From Luteimonas suaedae (lineage in GTDB: Bacteria; Pseudomonadota; Gammaproteobacteria; Xanthomonadales; Xanthomonadaceae), in NCBI RefSeq assembly GCF_008312895.1, contig NZ_VSSP01000012.1, forward strand, positions 1-64,000: a stretch of 64,000 nucleotides of DNA. The letters run 5' to 3'. A program made the translations under genes and the position numbers. Shown one piece after another: positions 1 through 7,104 of this stretch (the first letter of the stretch is position 1; the number at the start of each line of letters is the position of its first letter). The notes under the pieces are model-generated. The model was not told the DNA's origin and did no database searches. It saw only the letters and a program-made list of their open reading frames with translations.

Positions 1-61
1 CCGCCATCCTTCTGCACGGCACCCCCCTGATGCCAGAGCGCCGTCCTTTTGGCGCCAGCGA

Positions 62-89
62 ATCATACTCGTCTGGAGGACGGCGTAAA
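62..89 (-). promoter_or_regulatory. Predicted sigma70 promoter, leftward
   Basis: Read on the minus strand there is a TTTACG -35-like hexamer (84-89), a 16 bp spacer and a TATGAT -10 hexamer (62-67). It points off the left edge. A G-rich Shine-Dalgarno-like run (about 21-29) lies just before a possible GTG start at 15-17, so it may drive a gene whose body lies outside the window. The hexamers are seen; their activity is inferred. Confidence 0.4.
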
Positions 90-200
90 GACCCGCCCGG
101 AATGGCTGTGCCTAAGCCGAGGCATTCCCCGCCGGCCGGTGCCAATAGCGGGTCTCGACGGGTTCTGGCAGCTGGTGAGCCGGGGGTCACCGCTTCACGG
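70..200. other. Possible structured RNA or leader region
   Basis: This stretch has nested complementarity: GACCCGC (91-97) with GCGGGTC (148-154), enclosing GGAATG/CATTCC and GGCT/AGCC arms, followed by a GGTGA...TCACC hairpin around 173-190. No convincing reading frame covers it. I compared it from memory with 6S, SRP, RNase P and tmRNA and could not make a firm match. It may be a small RNA, a leader, or simply GC-rich sequence. Confidence 0.22.
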
Positions 201-269
201 CTGTAGGCGCACGCCGGGCACGCGATGCTCGCAAATCCCAGCCTTCGCACGACTTGCCTTTCGCCTTCC

Positions 270-520
270 GTAGGAGCGCGCCATGCGCGCGATACCGCGT
301 GACGCGTGGGTCTCCGGACACGTTCGGCGGCCTCGGAACATGCCGGCATCGCGCGCATGGCCGCGGCGCCGTGAACCGCCATTGCCGCCAACATCTGCAA
401 TGCCGGCGGCATTTTCAGTTTCGGCTATCGGCGTCCTGTTGCGAGCCGGAAGAGGCGCCGGTAGACGGAATCCCGTGGCGGCGCCATGCCCGCGGCATCG
501 CGCGCATGGCGCGCTCCTAC
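270..520. repeat. REP doublet A1 (GTAGGAGCGCGCC type)
   Basis: The left arm (270-298) begins GTAGGAGCGCGCCATGCGCG. The right arm (489-520) is its inverted copy ending in GCGCTCCTAC. A degenerate partial copy lies near 346-372. Together with 521-547 it fills the gap downstream of purK. It is the longest of nine such doublets in the window. GTAG-headed palindromes of this kind belong to the REP superfamily known from Pseudomonas and Xanthomonadales. Confidence 0.85.
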
Positions 521-547
521 GGAGGCGCGGCGCAGTTGACGAACCCG

Positions 548-1726
548 TCAGCGGCGCAGGGCGGCGATGACCGGTTCCACCTGGGATTCGCGGCCGAGCG
601 CGGCACCGATCCGCTGCAGGGCGAAAGCCAGCGCCTCGGGCGTGTCCGCACGCACGGTGGCGTGGCCCACCTTGCGCCCGGCGCGTGGCGACTTGCCGTA
701 GTCGTGCCAGTGCCCGCCCGGCTCCGCCAGGACCGGTACCGAATCGGGCAGTTCACCGATCCAGTTGAGCATGCAGGCATGCCCGCGCATGCTGGTCGCG
801 CCGAAGGTGCGGCCGAGCACCGCGCGCAGGTGGTTCTCGAACTGCGAGGTCTCCGCACCCTCGATGGTCCAGTGCCCGGAGTTGTGCACGCGCGGCGCCA
901 GCTCGTTGGCGAGCAGTTCGCCGTCGCGGCAGAACAGCTCCAGCGCAAACACACCGACGTAGTCCAGCGCCTCGGCCAGCCTGCCCGCATGCGCGATGGC
1001 GGCCTCGGCCAGCGCCGGTTCGACCCTGGCGGGCGCCAGGCTGGCGGACAGCACGCCGTCGACGTGCCAGTTCTCGGTCAGCGGCCAGGCGCGGAAGCCA
1101 CCGTCGCGCCCGCGCACGGCAACCACGCTCAACTCGCGCTCGAACGGCACGAAGGCTTCGAGGATCAGGCCGACGCGATCCGCCTGCGGCCCCAGCGCTG
1201 CCCACGCCGAATCCGCCGCGGCCTCCGCTTCTCCGATTCCCGATTCCCGATTCCCGATTCCCGGCTTCAACCGGAACTGGCCCTTGCCGTCGTAGCCCAG
1301 GCGCCGGGTCTTGAGGATCGCCGGCAGGCCGATCGCCGCCAGCGCGGTCTCCAGCGCCTGGCGCGAATCGACATCGGCAAAAGGGGGCACCGGGATGCCG
1401 AGCTCGCGGAACAGGGTCTTCTCGGCCAGCCGGTCCTGGGCCAGGCCGAGGGCGCGCGGATTCGGGAACACCGGCACGCGCGCGCTCAGCCACTGCGCCG
1501 ATTCGGCCGGGACGTTCTCGAAATCGAACGTGGCCACGTCCACGCGCGAAGCGAACTCCGCCAGCGCCGCTTCGTCGCGATAGTTGCCGACCAGCAGTGG
1601 CGCGAACTGCCCGGCGCAGGCCTCCGCCGACGTGTCCATCACCAGGAAGCGCAGGCCCAGCGGCGCGCCGGCAAGGGCCAGCATGCGGGCCAGTTGCCCG
1701 CCGCCCAATATTCCTACTGTCGTCAT
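548..1726 (-). CDS. purK: N5-carboxyaminoimidazole ribonucleotide synthase PurK
   Basis: This ATP-grasp enzyme makes N5-CAIR from AIR, bicarbonate and ATP in de novo purine synthesis, and passes it to PurE. The 392-residue product starts MTTVGILGGGQLARM (nucleotide-binding loop, residues 5-15), has GYDGKGQ near residues 145-151, FVPFERELS, and the LANELAPRVHNSGHWT active-site region. The start fits the family N-terminus; longer frames upstream are non-homologous. Residues about 156-165 (GIGNRESGI) are encoded by a tandem gattccc repeat inserted in frame in the variable loop after GYDGKGQ. It lies downstream of purE on the same strand. Confidence 0.96.
   Translation of the reverse strand: MTTVGILGGGQLARMLALAGAPLGLRFLVMDTSAEACAGQFAPLLVGNYRDEAALAEFASRVDVATFDFENVPAESAQWLSARVPVFPNPRALGLAQDRLAEKTLFRELGIPVPPFADVDSRQALETALAAIGLPAILKTRRLGYDGKGQFRLKPGIGNRESGIGEAEAAADSAWAALGPQADRVGLILEAFVPFERELSVVAVRGRDGGFRAWPLTENWHVDGVLSASLAPARVEPALAEAAIAHAGRLAEALDYVGVFALELFCRDGELLANELAPRVHNSGHWTIEGAETSQFENHLRAVLGRTFGATSMRGHACMLNWIGELPDSVPVLAEPGGHWHDYGKSPRAGRKVGHATVRADTPEALAFALQRIGAALGRESQVEPVIAALRR
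1234..1261. repeat. gattccc tandem repeat C1, inside purK
   Basis: Four consecutive gattccc units lie wholly within the purK coding frame, adding about ten residues without disrupting it. The same tandem occurs at 4711-4755 and 7066-7092. Confidence 0.9.
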
Positions 1727-1786
1727 GGACGAAAATGCTCCACAAATCCGGATGGTCGGCGACGACGCGCCGGCATGGCACCGACG

Positions 1787-1812
1787 CCCCCTCTCCCGCT
1801 TGCGGGAGAGGG
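1787..1812. repeat. Palindromic repeat F1 (CTCTCCCGCTTGCGGGAGAG)
   Basis: A near-perfect palindrome in the 130 bp gap between purE and purK. Related copies sit at 25571-25802, 31678-31862 and 42719-42937. It could form a strong hairpin in the purE-purK transcript, but no U-tract follows, so a terminator role is not supported. Confidence 0.75.
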
Positions 1813-1856
1813 AAACAAGCGCGCGCCGGGCGCGTGCTTGTGGATGCCGAGCGTGG

Positions 1857-2396
1857 TCACGCCGGCGTACCGGGCTCTGCTGGCGGGCGTCGCGGGTCGT
1901 CGTCGCCGGCCACGGCATCGGTCTGCCGCTGGCGGAACGCCGCCAGCGCGGCGGCGATGTCCTCGTGATCGGCCGCCAGCAAGGCCGCGGCGAACAGCGC
2001 GGCGTTGATCGCGCCGGCCTTGCCGATCGCGAACGTCGCCACCGGCACCCCGGCCGGCATCTGCACGATCGACAGCAGCGAGTCGAGCCCGTTGAGGGTC
2101 TTCGATTGCACCGGCACGCCGAGCACCGGCACCGCGGTCTTGGCCGCCAGCATGCCCGGCAGGTGGGCGGCGCCGCCGGCGCCGGCGATGATCGCGCGCA
2201 GCCCGCGCGCCTGCGCCGAGGCGGCGTAGTCGAACATCGCGTCCGGGGTGCGGTGCGCCGAGACCACGCGGACCTCGTGCGGCACGCCCAGCGCATCGAG
2301 GCGTTCGGCGGCGTGCTGCATCGTCTCCCAGTCCGAGCGCGAGCCCATCACGATGCCGACGAGCGGCGCTGCGGGATTGGCTGGCGTGGCTGGCAT
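1857..2396 (-). CDS. purE: N5-carboxyaminoimidazole ribonucleotide mutase PurE
   Basis: PurE (class I) converts N5-CAIR to CAIR, the step after PurK. The 179-residue product carries [13 protein letters not shown] near residues 14-26 (substrate phosphate loop), the SAHRTPD motif, and the [11 protein letters not shown] segment. The short Ala/Pro-rich N-terminus is normal for the family. It is transcribed leftward ahead of purK, with a 130 bp gap holding palindrome F1, so co-transcription is likely. The divergent gene at 2534 shares the upstream gap. Confidence 0.97.
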   Translation of the reverse strand: MPATPANPAAPLVGIVMGSRSDWETMQHAAERLDALGVPHEVRVVSAHRTPDAMFDYAASAQARGLRAIIAGAGGAAHLPGMLAAKTAVPVLGVPVQSKTLNGLDSLLSIVQMPAGVPVATFAIGKAGAINAALFAAALLAADHEDIAAALAAFRQRQTDAVAGDDDPRRPPAEPGTPA

Positions 2397-2533
2397 GGTC
2401 GCTCCGGGGCGTTAAAGACGTATTTTAGCCGGGATTGGCGATTGGGAAGCGCAGCAACGGGGCCGATCCGGATCCGTGGCCGGAGTGGTACGCTCTTTCG
2501 AATCACCAATCACCCATCACGAATCACGCCCCC

Positions 2534-2803
2534 ATGGACCACAAGCTGCTCGACATTCTCGTCTGTCCCGCCAGCCGGCAGCCGCTGATGCTGCTCGACA
2601 AGGCCGGCCTGGAGGCGCTGAACCGCGCGGTGGCTGGCGGCGGTGTCACCCGCGTCGACGACAGCGCCCAGACCGATCCGCTGCAGGCGGCGCTGGTGAC
2701 CCGCGACCGCAAGCGCGTCTACCGGATCGACGACGGCATCCCGGTGCTGCTGGTGGAAGAAGCGATTCCCACCCGGCAGATCGACGGCTTTCCCGCCGGT
2801 TGA
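2534..2803 (+). CDS. YcaR/Trm112-like small protein (UPF0434 family)
   Basis: An 89-residue protein starting MDHKLLDILVCPASRQPL, the hallmark N-terminus of the UPF0434/YcaR family, which resembles Trm112 zinc-ribbon proteins. Only one cysteine remains of the usual zinc-binding set, so metal binding is doubtful. The C-terminal half has the conserved YRIDDGIPVLLVEEA segment. The frame is open further upstream but only this ATG matches the family. It sits 7 bp before nadC on the same strand and probably shares a transcript. Its biochemical role is not established. Confidence 0.85.
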   Translation: MDHKLLDILVCPASRQPLMLLDKAGLEALNRAVAGGGVTRVDDSAQTDPLQAALVTRDRKRVYRIDDGIPVLLVEEAIPTRQIDGFPAG

Positions 2804-2810
2804 CGCGGCG

Positions 2811-3680
2811 ATGACGATCGCGATCGCAGCGCCTCCGGCCGAGGTCGTCGAGGCCGACGTCGCGCGCGCGCTGGCGGAGGATCTCGGCGACGGCGACGTC
2901 ACCGCCGCGCTGCTGCCAGATACCGCCGACCGCGCGTTCCTGCTGTGCAAGGGGGCCGCGGTGGTGTGCGGCCGGCCCTGGTTCGACGCCTGCCACCGCG
3001 CGCTCGACCCCGACGTGCGCATCGACTGGCGCGTGGCCGAGGGCGACCGGGTCGCGGCCGGGACCGTGCTAGCCACGCTGTCGGGCCGCGCCCGCGCCCT
3101 GGTCAGCGCCGAGCGCGTCTCGCTCAACTTCATGCAGACGCTGAGCGGCACCGCCACCGCCACCGCCGCCTACGTCGATGCCGTGCGCGGCACCGGCGCG
3201 CGCATCCTCGACACCCGCAAGACCCTGCCCGGGCTGCGCCAGGCGCAGAAGTACGCCGTGCGCGTCGGCGGCGGCGTCAACCATCGCATCGGCCTGTTCG
3301 ACGCGGTGATGCTGAAGGAGAACCACGTGCGCGTCTGCGGATCGGTGACTGCCGCGATCGCCGCGGCGCGGGCGCTGCATCCGGCGCTGCCGCTGATCGT
3401 CGAGGTCGAGACCCTGGCACAGCTGCGCGAGGCGCTGGCGGCCGGCTGCAACCGCATCCTGATCGACGACTTCGACGCCGACGCGCGGCGCGAGGCGGTG
3501 CGGATCGCCGCGGAGGCGCCGGCCGGCGCCCGTATCCCGCTGGAGGTCTCCGGCAGCGTCGACCTGGACAGCGTGCGTGCCGTGGCCGCCGACGGCGTCG
3601 ACTGCATCTCGATCGGCGCGCTGACCAAGCACGTGCGCGCGATCGACCTGTCGCTGAAACTGGGTCCGCCGCCGGGATGA
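2811..3680 (+). CDS. nadC: Quinolinate phosphoribosyltransferase NadC
   Basis: NadC turns quinolinate and PRPP into nicotinate mononucleotide, CO2 and pyrophosphate, completing de novo NAD synthesis up to NaMN. The 289-residue length is typical. Visible family segments are EDLGDGDVTAALLP near residue 24, the RKTLPGLRQAQKYAVRVGGG active-site stretch, HRIGLFDAVMLKENH, IDDFD, and the C-terminal EVSGSVDLD and ISIGALTKH motifs. The start is 7 bp after the preceding small gene. No other NAD genes are nearby. Confidence 0.96.
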   Translation: MTIAIAAPPAEVVEADVARALAEDLGDGDVTAALLPDTADRAFLLCKGAAVVCGRPWFDACHRALDPDVRIDWRVAEGDRVAAGTVLATLSGRARALVSAERVSLNFMQTLSGTATATAAYVDAVRGTGARILDTRKTLPGLRQAQKYAVRVGGGVNHRIGLFDAVMLKENHVRVCGSVTAAIAAARALHPALPLIVEVETLAQLREALAAGCNRILIDDFDADARREAVRIAAEAPAGARIPLEVSGSVDLDSVRAVAADGVDCISIGALTKHVRAIDLSLKLGPPPG

Positions 3681-3737
3681 ATCCGGTCGCCACCAGGCCG
3701 AGCGTCGAAAACGGAAACCAACCGACGCCTGCCTACC

Positions 3738-3899
3738 GTAGGAGCGCGCCATGCGCGCGATGCCGGCGGCGCTGGATATACCGGGTATGGCGGCATGGCG
3801 GGATCACGATCCCACGGCATGAGGCGGTAACTACCCGGGGATGACGGAAGGCGCGGGTCGGCACGGTTCGGGGGCATCGCGCGCATGGCGCGCTCCTAC
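3738..3899. repeat. REP doublet A2
   Basis: Inverted arms GTAGGAGCGCGCCATGCGCG (from 3738) and GCGCATGGCGCGCTCCTAC (to 3899). The element occupies most of the 375 bp gap between nadC and the DUF3301 gene (3681-4055); I see nothing else in that gap. Confidence 0.85.
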
Positions 3900-4055
3900 G
3901 AAAATGGGCGACAACTTCGGCGATCACGGCCACGCTGCCCCACGCGTCATCCGCCCCGCCCGCCCCGCGTCCCGACAGACAAGTGCCGGGACGTCCCAAC
4001 GCGGCCGGCACCGGAACCGCTTGCCCGGTCCCCCCGGCGCCCCCACAGTAGCGCC

Positions 4056-4379
4056 ATGTCTGGATTGATCCTGCTGATGATCGCCGCCGCCGCGGCGTTC
4101 GCGTTCTGGAGCGCCTCGCGCGCCGCCGCCGAGCGCGCCGGGCGCATCGGGCGCCAAGCCTGCCGCGCCGCCGGCGTGCAATGGCTGGACCAGACCGTGC
4201 ATGCCGCCGGGCTGCGCCTGCGCCGCGGCGACGACGGCCGCCTCGGTTTCGAACGCAGCTTCCGTTTCGAGTATTCCGAGGACGGCGTCGAGCGGCACGT
4301 CGGCCGGCTGGTGCTGCACGGCGAGCGACTGGTGTCGTTCAGCGGTCCGGTGCGGGCGGCGGACACGTTGCCGCAGTGA
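4056..4379 (+). CDS. DUF3301 domain protein
   Basis: A 107-residue protein with one N-terminal membrane segment (about residues 2-17, LILLMIAAAAAFAFW) followed by a small basic cytoplasmic domain. The pattern RQACRAAGVQWLDQTVH, then LRRGDDGRLGFERSFRFEYS and GRLVLHGERLV, is characteristic of the DUF3301 family found in gammaproteobacteria. The function is unknown. The frame extends upstream into repeat A2, but the ATG at 4056 is the only start that begins with the membrane segment. Confidence 0.82.
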   Translation: MSGLILLMIAAAAAFAFWSASRAAAERAGRIGRQACRAAGVQWLDQTVHAAGLRLRRGDDGRLGFERSFRFEYSEDGVERHVGRLVLHGERLVSFSGPVRAADTLPQ

Positions 4380-4453
4380 GCGCCGGTGCATCGGGTGCGG
4401 GATCCGGCGCCCGGAAGAGCCCGGCCTGCATGTTGCTTGTCCCACGCTTTGTT

Positions 4454-4627
4454 CGTCATCCCGGCGCAGGCCGGGATCCATTTGCGGGAACCTGGCGACC
4501 CTGGAGCATTTTCGTGTCAGATGTTTACAAAGCATCCTTTCCTCGTCGCTCCCGTGCGGTCGGGAGCCCAAGGACTTTGCGGTGACCGGAGCGAAAGTCC
4601 CTGGATCCCCGCCTGCGCGGGGATGAC
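4454..4627. repeat. Inverted repeat pair G (CGTCATCCC ... GGGATGACG)
   Basis: The left arm CGTCATCCCGGCGCAGGCCG (from 4454) and the right arm ending GCGGGGATGACG (4627) are inverted copies, each flanked by a GGATCC. It is a widespread intergenic repeat style in Xanthomonadales. With repeat C2 it fills the 382 bp gap between the DUF3301 gene and sspB (4380-4761). Confidence 0.75.
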
Positions 4628-4710
4628 GGCACTGTAAACACTCGGGGCAAAAGTGCTCTAGAGCGGCATCAAAGTGGACCCGGCCTGCGCTGGGATGGCG
4701 AGCCGTCGGC

Positions 4711-4755
4711 CATTCCCGATTCCCGATTCCCGAGTCCCGATTCCAGATTCCCGAC
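4711..4755. repeat. gattccc tandem repeat C2
   Basis: About six imperfect attcccg units lie immediately downstream of the sspB stop codon. They are the same family as the copies inside purK and petC. Confidence 0.85.
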
Positions 4756-4761
4756 CCCCGG

Positions 4762-5205
4762 CTACTTCACTACCCGCAGATGCGAGCCGCGCTTGGGCGT
4801 GGGGCTGTCGTCGCCGCCGGAGCCATCGTCGGGCGCCGGTGGCTCGTCGTCGGGATCCGGCGCCGGCCCGCCGACATCCTCCGGCAGCACCATGCCGTGG
4901 CCGGTCTCGCGCGCGTAGATCGCCAGCACCGCCGAGATCGGCACGTCGACCGGGTGGCTGACGCCGCCGAAGCGCGCGCTGAAACGCACGCCGGCATTGT
5001 CCAACTCGAGCCGGGTAACGGCACGCTCGGCGATGTTGAGCACCACCCGGCCTTCCTTCACCGCGTGCGTGGGCACGCGGACCCCGGGCTGCTCCGCGTC
5101 GACCAGGACGTGCGGCGTCATGCCATTGTCGACGATCCACTCGTACAGCGCCCGCAGCAGGTACGGACGATGGCTGGTCATGCGTGATACGTGCTCATCG
5201 CTCAT
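4762..5205 (-). CDS. sspB: ClpXP adaptor SspB
   Basis: SspB tethers ssrA-tagged and other substrates to the ClpX unfoldase. The 147-residue product shows the N-terminal SHRPYLLRALYEWIVDNGMT segment, HVLVDAEQPGVRVP, the core VRFSARFGGVSHPVDVPI and the AVLAIYARE helix. An acidic Pro/Asp-rich linker (about residues 110-135) leads to the terminal LRVVK tail, which in E. coli is the ClpX-binding XB motif. The ATG at 5205 was chosen; an internal ATG eight residues later would also give a functional protein. It follows sspA on the same strand. Confidence 0.95.
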   Translation of the reverse strand: MSDEHVSRMTSHRPYLLRALYEWIVDNGMTPHVLVDAEQPGVRVPTHAVKEGRVVLNIAERAVTRLELDNAGVRFSARFGGVSHPVDVPISAVLAIYARETGHGMVLPEDVGGPAPDPDDEPPAPDDGSGGDDSPTPKRGSHLRVVK

Positions 5206-5304
5206 GCCCGAAAGTGTACCCGGGCAGGCCGCCGATTGCCGCCGGCGCTGTCGGTGTTCCGAGGCCTTCGATAGCGGCCATTGCCCGGCAGGCCTACGCG
5301 TTTC

Positions 5305-5446
5305 GTAGGAGCGCGCCATGCGCGCGATGCCGCGGGTGCCGTCAGGATCCGATGGATGCCGCGATTCCGGACCGGCAGGCGCGCCGGTCACCGGAATTCG
5401 CGGGCGGTGCCACGCCCGCGGCATCGCGCGCACGGCGCGCTCCTAC
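5305..5446. repeat. REP doublet A3
   Basis: A complete 142 bp doublet. The arms are inverted GTAGGAGCGCGCC...GATGCCGCGGG sequences, and the interior carries GGATCCGATGGATGCCGCGA and CCGGTCACCGGAATTCGCGG. That interior recurs in A6 and A9 and, reversed, in A5. It lies between sspB and sspA. Confidence 0.9.
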
Positions 5447-5498
5447 GGAAGGCATGGTCCGGAGCCTGCGCAGCGTCGGCGGCTGACCTTCGACGCGC

Positions 5499-6137
5499 TC
5501 AGCCGGGCAGTTCCCGCAGGTTCTTTTCTTGCGGCGTCAGGCTGCGCGCGAAACCGGGACCGCGGAAGATGCGGTTGCCGTAGTCCTCGATCGCCTTGCC
5601 GTCCTTCGGCAGCGGCACGTCGAGCGTGCGCAGGCGCCAGATGATCGGCGCCATCGCGCAGTCGGCCAGGCTCATTTCCGCACTCAGGAAGAACTTGCTG
5701 GCCTTGAACAGCGGCACCGACGCGGTCAGCAGCTCCCTCAGGCGCTTGCGGGCGGCCTCGGCCTGCTGCTTGTTGCCGATCTGGATCGCCTGGATCTGCG
5801 GCACCCAGTCGTGCTCCAGGCGCAGCATCGCCAGGCGCAGGCGCGCGCGGGAAAGCGGATCGACCGGCATCAGCGGCGGATGCGGATAACGCTCGTCGAG
5901 GTATTCGCAGACCACCGACGCGGCGTACAGCACCAAGTCGCGCTCGACCAGGGTGGGCACCGAGTGGTACGGGTTGAGGTCGATCAGGTCCTCGGGAGGA
6001 TTCTGCGGATCCACCTGGATCAGGTCGTAGGTGACGCCTTTCGCGGCCAGCACCAGGCGCACACGATGGCAGAGCACATCGTCGACGGACGAAAACAGGG
6101 TCAGGGCATTACGCATACGCGGATTCGCGGCCATCAT
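5499..6137 (-). CDS. sspA: Stringent starvation protein A SspA
   Basis: SspA is a glutathione-S-transferase-fold protein that binds RNA polymerase and shifts transcription under starvation and stress. The 212-residue product has a thioredoxin-like N-terminal domain (NALTLFSSVDDVLCHRVRLV, the DPQNPPEDLIDLNPYHSVPT loop) and a helical C-terminal domain (AEMSLADCAMAPIIWRL). There are two adjacent ATGs (6137 and 6134); GGGAGAGA upstream fits either. It lies between petC and sspB, the usual bc1-sspA-sspB order, and is probably read from the same direction as the respiratory genes. Confidence 0.95.
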   Translation of the reverse strand: MMAANPRMRNALTLFSSVDDVLCHRVRLVLAAKGVTYDLIQVDPQNPPEDLIDLNPYHSVPTLVERDLVLYAASVVCEYLDERYPHPPLMPVDPLSRARLRLAMLRLEHDWVPQIQAIQIGNKQQAEAARKRLRELLTASVPLFKASKFFLSAEMSLADCAMAPIIWRLRTLDVPLPKDGKAIEDYGNRIFRGPGFARSLTPQEKNLRELPG

Positions 6138-6306
6138 CGGCTCTCTCCCGCAGCCGGATACCGCCGGCCGCATCGACGCCGCCTGCCCACTGCGGGCGGT
6201 CGCCCCGGTTCCCGAGCCGTCCCCTCCCCTTCTCGCATCGGCCGTTCTGCGACGGCCTGATCCGGAAAAGCCCAGCTGGACGACCGGGCTCCCGCGGAGG
6301 GTCCGC

Positions 6307-7104
6307 CTAGTGCACGTCCCGCCAGTACTCCTGCTTCAACAACCAGGCGAGGAACGTGAAGAACGCCAGGAACAGGATCACCCACACGCCGATACCCTGG
6401 CGTTTGAGCGCGGCCGGCTCGCTGGCATACTCGAGGAAAGCTGAAATGTCGCGCGCGGTACGGTCGAACTCGGCGGCGCTCTGCGTGCCCGCCTGCGCCA
6501 GTTCCAGATGATCGACCGTGGGCTCGCCGATCTCGTCGGGCTCACCGTACACCGGACGCTGCAGGCCCTGCATCTCCCACAGCGGGTTCGGCATCGACAC
6601 GTTCGGATAGAGCGTGTTGTTCCAGCCCAGCGTGCTCGACTCGTCCTGGTAGAAGGACTTGAGAAAAGTGTAGATCCAGTCGGGACCGCCGGCCTTGGTG
6701 CGCACGATCAGCGACAGGTCGGGCGGCGCCTTGCCGAACCAGTCCTCGGCATGCGCGGCCGGCATCGACGCGAGGATGTGCTCACCATAGTCGGCACCGG
6801 AGAAGTTGAGGTTTTGCATGACCTCCTCTTCGCTCAGCCCGAGGTCGTCGGCCATGCGCGAGTAGCGCAGGTACTTCAGCGAATGGCAGCCGGAGCAATA
6901 GTTCATGAACAGCTGCGCGCCGCGCTGCAGGGACGCGCGATCGGCGATGTCGGCACCCGACTGCTGCAGCGCGCCGCCTTCGGCGGCGAGTGCGGCGGCC
7001 GGAATCAACAGGCTGACGACGAACGCGGCCGCACTGCGGACGAAGCCCCGGTATCGGCTGCTCACGATTCCCGATTCCCGATTCCCGATTCCGGACTTAG
7101 TCAT
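6307..7104 (-). CDS. petC: Cytochrome c1 subunit of the bc1 complex
   Basis: Cytochrome c1 takes electrons from the Rieske protein in the bc1 complex and passes them to soluble cytochrome c. The 265-residue product has a signal sequence ending PAAALAAEGG (near residue 40), the haem-binding CSGCH (Cys70, Cys73, His74), and a C-terminal membrane anchor GIGVWVILFLAFF. The ATG at 7104 overlaps the petB stop by 8 nt. Residues 5-13 (GIGNRESGI) come from a gattccc repeat lodged between the start and the signal peptide; a GTG at 7065 just after the repeat is an alternative start that would exclude it. Confidence 0.94.
   Translation of the reverse strand: MTKSGIGNRESGIVSSRYRGFVRSAAAFVVSLLIPAAALAAEGGALQQSGADIADRASLQRGAQLFMNYCSGCHSLKYLRYSRMADDLGLSEEEVMQNLNFSGADYGEHILASMPAAHAEDWFGKAPPDLSLIVRTKAGGPDWIYTFLKSFYQDESSTLGWNNTLYPNVSMPNPLWEMQGLQRPVYGEPDEIGEPTVDHLELAQAGTQSAAEFDRTARDISAFLEYASEPAALKRQGIGVWVILFLAFFTFLAWLLKQEYWRDVH
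7066..7092. repeat. gattccc tandem repeat C3, at petB-petC junction
   Basis: Nearly four gattccc units lie just downstream of the petB stop and inside the open frame of petC. Read in the petC frame they encode GIGNRESGI, the same peptide as the copy in purK. Confidence 0.88.

Noticed and set aside
70..200. 6S, SRP, RNase P or tmRNA at the left edge
   Set aside because: Compared from memory, none of the conserved cores of these RNAs (SRP GGAAGGAAGCAGCC, RNase P GAGGAAAGTCCG, tmRNA 3' TTC-CCA end) is present; only generic secondary structure remains.
270..520. Insertion sequence
   Set aside because: The REP doublets have inverted ends but only 110-250 bp and no transposase frame, so they are at most non-autonomous elements.
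254..2008. Long plus-strand open frame opposite purK and purE
   Set aside because: It is the antisense shadow of two clear purine genes; the translation is Arg/Gln/His-rich and has no family features.
5499..6137. Glutathione S-transferase enzyme
   Set aside because: The GST fold is present but the full-length sequence and position next to petABC and sspB are those of SspA, which lacks GST activity.
1234..7092. gattccc tandems as a CRISPR array
   Set aside because: Units are directly contiguous 7-mers without spacers of constant length, and no cas genes are present.
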